Below, piece after piece: positions 1 through 4,732 of a stretch of DNA of 6,461 nucleotides (the first letter of the stretch is position 1; every line of letters starts with the position of its first letter). The notes under the pieces were generated by a model. The model saw nothing but the letters and a program-made list of their open reading frames with translations, had not been told where the DNA came from and searched no databases. Location: positions 1 to 6,461 of the forward strand of contig JAFGIT010000217.1 of assembly GCA_016929465.1 (NCBI GenBank), written 5' to 3'. Position numbers and translations under genes: made by a program. The DNA comes from JAFGIT01 sp016929465 [NCBI: Candidatus Coatesbacteria bacterium] (lineage in GTDB: Bacteria > B130-G9).

Positions 1-705
1 ATGTCGGCGCTGAATTGAGCACTCGCGTTCCCCGAGATGTATCACGTTGCCATGCTCATCTGCGAGTATCTGAAATTCAATATGCCTGGGTTCTCCCACG
101 TACTTTTCGATATATGCACCCGAATTCCCGAATGCTGCGCCGGCCTCGCCTTGCACTGATTCGAATGCTCTCGGTAGGTCTTCTTTATTGCGCACGATCC
201 TCATGCCCTTGCCGCCACCGCCCCCCGATGCCTTGATCAATACAGGGAAGCCGATCCTCGAAGCGATATCCGCTGCCTCCTCGGCGCTCTCAATCTCGCC
301 GTCGGATCCCGGCAGAATGGGCACTCCCAAATCCTTCATCGTGGTTCTGGCGATTGCCTTATCGCCCATCATGCGTATCAGTTTCGGCTGGGGGCCGATG
401 AATTTGATGCGGTGGTCTTCACAAATTCGGGCGAAGCCCGGGTCTTCGGCCAGATATCCGTAGCCAGGATGGATGGCCTCTGCACCAGTCACAAGTGCAG
501 CGCTTATGATATTGGTTATATTCAGGTAGCTCTTGTCATTACGAGCGGGCCCTATACAGACGCTTTCGTCGGCGAATCGCACATGTAGCGAATCCTCATC
601 GACGTTCGAGTATATTGCGACGGATTTGATGTCCATCTCTCGGCATGCACGGATTATGCGAAGTGCAATCTCGCCACGATTGGCAATCAGAATCTTGTTG
701 AACAT
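1..705 (-). CDS. accC: Biotin carboxylase subunit of acetyl-CoA carboxylase, N-terminal 235 residues (cut by window edge)
   Basis: AccC carboxylates the biotin carried by BCCP using ATP and bicarbonate, in the cytosol, as the first half-reaction of malonyl-CoA synthesis. The reading frame begins [20 protein letters not shown], the classic start of the biotin-carboxylase N domain. It continues through HPGYGYLAE (about 79-87), GDKAIAR with Lys116 (ATP-binding lysine of the family), and the glycine-rich ATP-grasp loop [11 protein letters not shown] (158-168). EPRHIEFQ (about 205-212) and ECSIQRRH (228-235) follow, where the sequence leaves the window. The E. coli enzyme has about 449 residues, so roughly half is present, with no stop or frameshift. 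The ATG at 703-705 has AGAGGT just upstream. The gene follows accB after 17 bases, so translation of the two is probably linked. PccA/PycA-type carboxylases share this domain, but a separate accB next door favours AccC. Confidence 0.96.
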   Translation of the reverse strand, partial: MFNKILIANRGEIALRIIRACREMDIKSVAIYSNVDEDSLHVRFADESVCIGPARNDKSYLNITNIISAALVTGAEAIHPGYGYLAEDPGFARICEDHRIKFIGPQPKLIRMMGDKAIARTTMKDLGVPILPGSDGEIESAEEAADIASRIGFPVLIKASGGGGGKGMRIVRNKEDLPRAFESVQGEAGAAFGNSGAYIEKYVGEPRHIEFQILADEHGNVIHLGERECSIQRRH

Positions 706-722
706 CGGTGACCTCTGAGAGC

Positions 723-1175
723 CTATGAAGGCTCGATCCACATTAGGGGCTGGCCATACTCGACGGGCTGGGCATCGTTGATCAATATCTTGATCACTTT
801 GCCGTCGAAATCTGACTCGATCTCATTCATCACCTTCATTGCTTCGACAATGCAGAGTGTCTTGCCCTTCGAGACATAATCTCCGGTGCTGACAAAAGGC
901 TCCGCAGCCGGTGCGGGTGCCCGGTAAAATGTGCCCACTATTGGCGATTTGACGATTGCGTAGTCCGCCTCGCTGGGCTCGCCAGATGATGTCGCAGTCG
1001 GCTCTCCGAGGCTCACGATCTCGGGCTGAACGATCTGCAGAGCGCCGCTCCCCGTTTGAGGTGCTGCCTCGAAGCGCCTGAGCTTCAACCGCATGTCGCC
1101 GGCCTCGTACTCGAGTTCCGAGACCTTGCAGGAGGCCATCAGCTGCATCAGCTGCTTGATAGATTCAATGTCCAT
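723..1175 (-). CDS. accB: Biotin carboxyl carrier protein of acetyl-CoA carboxylase (BCCP)
   Basis: BCCP carries biotin between the biotin carboxylase and carboxyltransferase parts of acetyl-CoA carboxylase. The 150-residue protein starts [13 protein letters not shown], like the family N terminus. A short linker rich in Pro, Ser, Thr and Glu (about 37-70) follows, then a biotinyl domain (about 73-150). The biotinylation motif EAMKVMNE places biotin on Lys114. The [13 protein letters not shown] segment (77-89) is the 'thumb' region typical of bacterial AccB and separates it from plain lipoyl domains. An upstream in-frame TTG at 1187 would add four residues, but the ATG at 1175 is preferred. 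It has GGGAG five bases upstream and matches the family start, whereas the TTG codon overlaps that SD. The gene lies 19 bases after efp and 17 bases before accC. The stop is TAG. Confidence 0.96.
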   Translation of the reverse strand: MDIESIKQLMQLMASCKVSELEYEAGDMRLKLRRFEAAPQTGSGALQIVQPEIVSLGEPTATSSGEPSEADYAIVKSPIVGTFYRAPAPAAEPFVSTGDYVSKGKTLCIVEAMKVMNEIESDFDGKVIKILINDAQPVEYGQPLMWIEPS

Positions 1176-1180
1176 GCTTA

Positions 1181-1185
1181 CTCCC
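1181..1185 (-). promoter_or_regulatory. Ribosome binding site of accB, decides the start
   Basis: Read on the minus strand this is GGGAG, followed by the spacer TAAGC and the ATG at 1175. It lies within the 19-base gap after the efp stop (TAA, 1195-1197). Its position supports the ATG at 1175 over the TTG four codons upstream. Confidence 0.75.
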
Positions 1186-1194
1186 AATCACGAC

Positions 1195-1764
1195 TTATTC
1201 GGTTTCCTGCACCCTTTCACAATAGCTCCTGGTCCTGGTGTCAACTCTCAATACTTCCCCCTCCTCGATGAAAAGGGGAACCTGGATTGTCGCCCCGGTT
1301 GAAAGCACCGCCGATTTCGTTGCACCGGATACGGTATCACCCTTCATTCCAGGCTCTGTATCAGTGACTCTGAGGTTAACGAAATTTGGGAGCTCAACGC
1401 CCGCTGGACGGTCCTTGTAGAACATCATCTTGACATCTATGTTGTCGGGCATCAAATCACCGACGTCGCCGACTACCTCCTCTGGCACCTCGACCTGCTC
1501 GTAAGTCTCGGTGTCCATGAAATAGAAGATGTCCTGCTCCCGATATAGGAATTGCATCCTGCGCTCAAACACATCCGCCTCGACCAGCTTTTCGCCCGCG
1601 CGAAATGTCCTGTCGAGAACGGCGCCGGAAAACAAGTTCTTGAGCTTGGTGCGAACAAAAGCGCCCCCCTTGCCAGGCTTCACGTGCTGGAACTCGACGA
1701 CAGAGTAGGGGCTGCCGTCCAATTCTATTCGAGTCCCCGGTCTTATATCATTTGATGATATCAA
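1195..1764 (-). CDS. efp: Translation elongation factor P
   Basis: EF-P binds between the P and E sites of the ribosome and promotes peptide bond formation at consecutive prolines. The 189 residues match the family length (about 185-190) and give the three beta-barrel domains: KOW-like (about 1-62), OB (about 65-127) and C-terminal OB (about 129-189). The tip loop reads HVKPGKGGAF, putting a lysine at residue 32. This is the site modified in lysine-type EF-Ps (lysylated in E. coli, 5-aminopentanolylated in Bacillus), not the arginine of the rhamnosylated EarP class. The C-terminal signature KSAVLSTGATIQVPLFIEEG (150-169) fits the EF-P pattern. No modification enzyme is encoded in the window. 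The start codon is TTG, chosen because a perfect AGGAGG lies six bases upstream and the MISSNDIRPG start aligns with Bacillus EF-P. The gene sits 79 bases after the peptidase gene and 19 before accB. Confidence 0.97.
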   Translation of the reverse strand: MISSNDIRPGTRIELDGSPYSVVEFQHVKPGKGGAFVRTKLKNLFSGAVLDRTFRAGEKLVEADVFERRMQFLYREQDIFYFMDTETYEQVEVPEEVVGDVGDLMPDNIDVKMMFYKDRPAGVELPNFVNLRVTDTEPGMKGDTVSGATKSAVLSTGATIQVPLFIEEGEVLRVDTRTRSYCERVQETE

Positions 1765-1770
1765 TGCGAA

Positions 1771-1776
1771 CCTCCT
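1771..1776 (-). promoter_or_regulatory. Strong Shine-Dalgarno of efp before a TTG start
   Basis: Minus-strand AGGAGG, a full match to the anti-SD core, lies six bases before the TTG at 1762-1764. No in-frame ATG offers a family-consistent alternative, so this site fixes the rare start codon. Confidence 0.8.
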
Positions 1777-1843
1777 GTAATCGTATCAATTCACCCCACA
1801 AGAAAGATTGCGCCCAAACGACGATACAGTCAAAGCGCCCGTA

Positions 1844-2959
1844 TCATTCATATCTCAACACAAAGAGCTCCTGTGCCAGGCCATCGGCGACTCGGATTGC
1901 CCCTCCTTCGGAGACGATGAAATCGTCTTCGAGCCGCATTCCGCCTTCGCCCGGAAAATATACCCCCGGCTCTATTGTTACAAGCGAGTTGGCTTGAAGC
2001 TTTGCCTCAGATGCAGGGCCGAGGCCGGGCGCTTCGTGCACGAGCAATCCGAGCCCGTGTCCCAATCCGTGGCCGAACCTGTCGCCATAGCCCGCGTCGG
2101 TGATTACCTTGCGTGCCACTGCATCGACATCCCTGCCCATTGCGCCGGGCACAGCCACCGCGGCAGCCTCATGCTGAGCTTTTTGCAGCATGGCATGGAG
2201 CTCAAGCTTCTCCTCGTTAGGCTCTCCCACGACACAAGTCCGAGTGATGTCGGAGCAATAGCCCTTATATACCGCTCCGAAGTCGAAGATCACGAGGTCT
2301 CCAAGCTTCAGCTTATTCTCGGAGGGCTTCCCATGTATTATCGAAGAACGAGGGCCCGAGCAGAGAATGGTCTCGAAGGCAATCCTCTCTGATCCCAACA
2401 GCCGCATCTCATATTCGAGCCTAGCAGCCACTTCATTCTCGCTCTTGCCGCGAACCGGGATTTCTATGACTTTGAGAAATGCCTTTATTGCTATATTGCT
2501 GGCTTGTCGTATCAGTTCGATCTCCTCATCGCACTTGGCAATTCGGAGATTCTCTACGATGCCGTGAACGGCTTTGAGCTCCATGTTGGGAAGCGAACTG
2601 ACCAGTTTCTGGTGCGACGAATAGAGAGTGTGGTCGGGATCAAACCCAAGGCTCTTGATGCCCATTGATTTGATCGTCTCGTGGATGAAGTCACCGTAAG
2701 GTGTGCCAACGGGGAGCTTCCTCAGCTCAAAGACCTCGACCTCCTGCTCAACTTGCTCGTAATAGCGGCCGTCAGCGATAATTAGCGCCTCATCGGCACT
2801 TATGAGCAAGACCGCCGTGGAACCCGAGAAACCGGACAAGTATCTAACATTGGGATTGGGGATCTGCTCGTTATGGACTGCGAATATCGCGTCCAATCCC
2901 TGCTCAACAAGTTCTTCTCTCACCTTTTGGAGCCTGCTGAGCACCATCTGCTCCGTCAT
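1844..2959 (-). CDS. pepP: Xaa-Pro aminopeptidase / M24B metallopeptidase
   Basis: This enzyme cleaves the residue ahead of a proline at peptide N termini, in the cytosol, with two metal ions. The 371 residues show a creatinase-type N domain (about 8-135, with NVRYLSGFSGS at 37-47) and a pita-bread catalytic domain (about 142-365). All five metal ligands of the M24B family can be placed: Asp226 (VIFDFGA), Asp237 (GYCSDITRT), His301 (GHGLGHGLGL), Glu330 (TIEPGVY) and Glu344 (MRLEDDF). The substrate-site histidines His209, His297 and His308 are also present. Length and lack of the extra PepP N-terminal arm fit the short Bacillus-type Xaa-Pro peptidases, so prolidase (PepQ) cannot be excluded from sequence alone. 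ATG at 2957-2959 has AAGGAG six bases upstream (2966-2971). It is the first gene of the minus-strand set and the stop is TGA at 1844-1846. A downstream in-frame ATG at residue 5 is a less likely start. Confidence 0.92.
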   Translation of the reverse strand: MTEQMVLSRLQKVREELVEQGLDAIFAVHNEQIPNPNVRYLSGFSGSTAVLLISADEALIIADGRYYEQVEQEVEVFELRKLPVGTPYGDFIHETIKSMGIKSLGFDPDHTLYSSHQKLVSSLPNMELKAVHGIVENLRIAKCDEEIELIRQASNIAIKAFLKVIEIPVRGKSENEVAARLEYEMRLLGSERIAFETILCSGPRSSIIHGKPSENKLKLGDLVIFDFGAVYKGYCSDITRTCVVGEPNEEKLELHAMLQKAQHEAAAVAVPGAMGRDVDAVARKVITDAGYGDRFGHGLGHGLGLLVHEAPGLGPASEAKLQANSLVTIEPGVYFPGEGGMRLEDDFIVSEGGAIRVADGLAQELFVLRYE

Positions 2960-3252
2960 ATTCTTCTCCTTAATGCAAAATAAGTCTCACCCGACACAAG
3001 GAACCACTAATATTACGGTTCGAGTGCTCGCCCTTCAACCCGCAAAATTTCCGGGGAGCCATGCCCAAGTGCTTTCTAAACATGGGAGAGAGCGTCTCCG
3101 CCTCCAGGATAGCTTGAACAAGAATCTGAGGCGGCATTGATGGCGCGCTCTGAGTTGCGAAAGAACCTCTTATATTCCGCAGGCCAATCAATTAATATCA
3201 TACTGAGGGGCTTCATTAGAGAGCTATTTCTGCATATAACAGGGAGCAAGAA
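2960..3252. other. Divergent intergenic region between pepP and galE
   Basis: These 293 bases separate two divergent genes and should hold both promoters. For the minus operon there is a weak candidate promoter at 3010-3038 and an SD at 2966-2971. For galE there is an SD, AGGGAG, at 3241-3246, but no convincing -35/-10 pair. Possible -10-like TATATT (3171-3176) and TAATAT (3193-3198) have no partner at the right distance. A small inverted repeat, GGAGA/TCTCC, sits at 3085-3099. The minus strand has a 73-residue open frame (3191-2970) with a short stretch that recalls the end of AraC-type DNA-binding domains. I do not call it a gene. Confidence 0.6.
3010..3038 (-). promoter_or_regulatory. Candidate sigma-70 promoter of the pepP-efp-accB-accC operon
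   Basis: Read on the minus strand, TTGAAG (3038-3033) and TAATAT (3015-3010) are separated by exactly 17 bases. Each hexamer matches four of six consensus bases. The expected start of transcription, near 3003, would leave a leader of about 44 bases carrying the AAGGAG ribosome site of pepP. Placement is sensible but both boxes are weak, so this is tentative. Confidence 0.35.
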
Positions 3253-4179
3253 ATGAAAGTATTGGTTACGGGCGGCGCTGGTTTCATCGCGTCGCATCTT
3301 GTCGACAGGTTAATCGCTGACGGTCATGAAGTTGTTATCATAGACGACCTCTCCACGGGCTTTCAGGAGAACATCAATCCTAAGGCGACCTTCTATAGAA
3401 TGGACATTCGAGATGATGCGGTCTCGGAGGTTTTTGAAAAGGAGCGTCCAGACATAGTCGATCATCATGCCGCGCAGATGGCGGTCATTCGCTCCCTCAA
3501 GGAGCCTGAGTTCGACGCTGACGTGAATATAATCGGCTCGCTCAAGATAATCATGAACTGCATCAAGCATGATGTGAAGAAGCTGGTGTATATCTCGACT
3601 GGCGGTGCGGTCTATGGCGAGCCGCAGTATCTGCCTGTAGATGAAGCTCACCCGATCAATCCACTCTCTCAGTATGGGATAACCAAGCATACCGTAGAGC
3701 ACTATCTATTTCTCTATCACATCACGGATGGACTCAATTACACTGCACTTCGCTATCCGAATGTATATGGTCCGAGGCAGTATCCCTATGGCGAAGCGGG
3801 CGTGACAGCCATCTTCTCAGCCAAGATGCTGAAAGGCGAGACGCCAATCATCTTCGGAGATGGCGAGCAGCTTCGGGACTATGTTTATATCGACGACATA
3901 GTCGAGGCGAATATCCTTGCCATGACGAATCCGGCTTCCGACAACCATATCCTCAACATTGGTTCCGGTAGGGGCTCGTCGGTCAACGAGATCTTCCGTA
4001 TCATCAAGGATGCCACCGGATTCTCCGGTGAGCCGGTCTATGCGCCCGCACGCAAGGGTGAGGTCTATAAGATCTACATCTCTGCCGAAAAGGCGAAAAA
4101 AGTGATGGGCTGGGAGCCGAAAGTCTCGTTCGAGGATGGACTTAAGCGCCTTGTAGAGCATCAACGCGGGAAGATGTGA
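3253..4179 (+). CDS. galE: UDP-glucose 4-epimerase, short extended-SDR type
   Basis: A 308-residue NAD-dependent sugar-nucleotide epimerase of the extended SDR family, most likely interconverting UDP-glucose and UDP-galactose for surface polysaccharides or galactose use. The Rossmann loop is VTGGAGFIASH (5-15). DDLSTG (31-36) is the acidic NAD-ribose site, and YGITK (141-145) is the catalytic YxxxK. The substrate region includes LRYPNVYGPRQ (166-176), DPYGEAG-like YPYGEAG (178-183) and FGDGEQLRDYVYIDD (201-215). The overall pattern, including STGGAVYGEP at 115-124, resembles the roughly 309-residue Thermotoga GalE rather than the 338-residue E. coli enzyme. In E. coli-type alignments the catalytic Ser falls on Gly117, so Thr116 or Ser115 probably does that job. 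ATG follows AGGGAG by six bases. It is divergent from the pepP operon and followed by an intrinsic terminator. A related UDP-sugar specificity (UDP-GlcNAc or UDP-glucuronate) remains possible. Confidence 0.88.
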   Translation: MKVLVTGGAGFIASHLVDRLIADGHEVVIIDDLSTGFQENINPKATFYRMDIRDDAVSEVFEKERPDIVDHHAAQMAVIRSLKEPEFDADVNIIGSLKIIMNCIKHDVKKLVYISTGGAVYGEPQYLPVDEAHPINPLSQYGITKHTVEHYLFLYHITDGLNYTALRYPNVYGPRQYPYGEAGVTAIFSAKMLKGETPIIFGDGEQLRDYVYIDDIVEANILAMTNPASDNHILNIGSGRGSSVNEIFRIIKDATGFSGEPVYAPARKGEVYKIYISAEKAKKVMGWEPKVSFEDGLKRLVEHQRGKM

Positions 4180-4307
4180 CGATGGAGGTTTGAGGCGCTG
4201 CTTTCGACGCTAGGCCCGAGCCTCTCGTGCACAGGCTTCGGCGGCTCTGTCAGCTGCTAATTCGAACCACGCAAATAGATTATTCCCGCGTTACCACGCG
4301 GTTTGAG
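4180..4307. other. GC-rich spacer after galE
   Basis: These 128 bases between the galE stop and the terminator hold no convincing gene. A small perfect hairpin, CCGCG-TTACCA-CGCGG, lies at 4286-4301 just ahead of the terminator. A second, weak stem can form between GAGCCT and AGGCTT near 4218-4238. On the minus strand a short frame ending at 4210 (TAG) reads as an alanine-rich, coding-looking tail, but it has no start codon. Confidence 0.45.
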
Positions 4308-4339
4308 AAGGGGCGGATTTCTTCCGCCCCTTTCTTTTT
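4308..4339 (+). terminator. Intrinsic terminator downstream of galE
   Basis: A 10-bp stem AAGGGGCGGA (4308-4317) pairs with TCCGCCCCTT (4323-4332) across a five-base loop, followed by TCTTTTT. The T-tract lies on the plus strand only, so it acts on transcripts from galE. The reverse strand lacks a matching T run. It lies about 130 bases past the galE stop and isolates galE from the beta-helix gene. Confidence 0.9.
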
Positions 4340-4449
4340 GACGAAATACATCGTAAGCCAGAGCCGCCTCGCGAGATAAGAAATTCCAGCCTACCCATAT
4401 CCGATTACGATCAATAACGCGATTATTATGATCGAAAATCTCGCAGATC
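4340..4449 (+). other. AT-rich upstream regulatory region of the beta-helix gene
   Basis: No gene is seen in these 110 bases. The region turns AT-rich toward its right end and contains an imperfect palindrome (listed separately) and two copies of CGATTA at 4402-4407 and 4420-4425, 18 bases apart. Its position between a terminator and a strong promoter makes it a natural place for transcription-factor sites. Confidence 0.5.
4408..4434. repeat. Imperfect palindrome upstream of the promoter, possible operator
   Basis: CGATCA (4408-4413) and TGATCG (4429-4434) are perfect inverted copies. Inside them AATAA (4413-4417) mirrors TTATT (4423-4427). The centre near 4421 lies about 64 bases upstream of the expected transcription start, a distance often used by activators that touch RNA polymerase from upstream. 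The regulator is unknown, and an AT-rich sequence can give such symmetry by chance. Confidence 0.4.
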
Positions 4450-4478
4450 TTGACATTTTCGCTTTTATTAGTAATAAT
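4450..4478 (+). promoter_or_regulatory. Near-consensus sigma-70-type promoter
   Basis: A perfect TTGACA -35 box (4450-4455) is followed after exactly 17 bases by AATAAT (4473-4478), five of six matches to TATAAT. Transcription should begin near 4485. It drives the beta-helix gene and implies an untranslated leader of about 245 bases. It is the strongest promoter-like match I found in the window. Confidence 0.7.
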
Positions 4479-4484
4479 AAACCG

Positions 4485-4732
4485 AGAGAGGGCGGAGCGG
4501 AAGATAGGTATTAAGCAACCTCGCTCGCACCCTATCATCTCGCTCTCGGAGGGGAGCGATTCTCCTCATCTGATTCTCTCCAATTGGGGCCGCAATGCGG
4601 CAAGGAACTCAGCGCAGAACTTGAACTTCATCAGGAAGCGAGGTGAAGAAAGAGACAGAAGAGTGCCGATCATCAAGTCCCTTCAATTAAAGCGCCTTTT
4701 GGGCGGACACACCAAACTATCGGAGGATACTA
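4485..4732 (+). other. Long structured 5' leader of the beta-helix gene
   Basis: No protein-coding gene is supported here. Possible stems are GATAGG/CCTATC (4503-4508 with 4531-4536), an 8-bp hairpin TCGCTCTC-GGAG-GGGAGCGA (4540-4559) and GCCGC-AAT-GCGGC (4589-4601). The 4540-4559 hairpin competes with two others: CCGAGAG (4482-4488) with CTCTCGG (4543-4549), and GAGGGGA (4549-4555) with TCTCCTC (4561-4567, one G-T pair). None is followed by a T-tract, so an internal intrinsic terminator is not seen. The leader ends with the ribosome site GGAGG (4722-4726), six bases before the ATG. It matches no riboswitch class that I recognise. Confidence 0.4.
4540..4559 (+). repeat. Hairpin in the leader
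   Basis: An 8-bp stem, TCGCTCTC with GGGAGCGA, containing one G-U pair, closes a GGAG tetraloop. The loop GGAG itself resembles a ribosome-binding core but has no start codon at a useful distance. It is about 55 bases from the predicted transcription start. Confidence 0.5.

Noticed and set aside
1805-1833. TTGACT on the minus strand in the pepP-efp gap as an internal efp promoter
   Set aside because: The box 17 bases downstream is CAATCT, matching only two of six -10 positions, so evidence for a separate promoter is too weak.
1808-2392. 194-residue plus-strand open frame opposite pepP
   Set aside because: It lies wholly antisense to a gene with all M24B metal ligands. The peptide has no family features and appears to be a shadow.
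3235-3240. TATAAC just before the galE ribosome site as a -10 box
   Set aside because: Transcription would start beyond the AGGGAG at 3241-3246, so the ribosome site would not be in the RNA. The upstream -35 match is poor.
4257-4538. 93-residue minus-strand open frame across the terminator and promoter
   Set aside because: It runs through a strong intrinsic terminator and a near-consensus promoter on the other strand and shows no motif.
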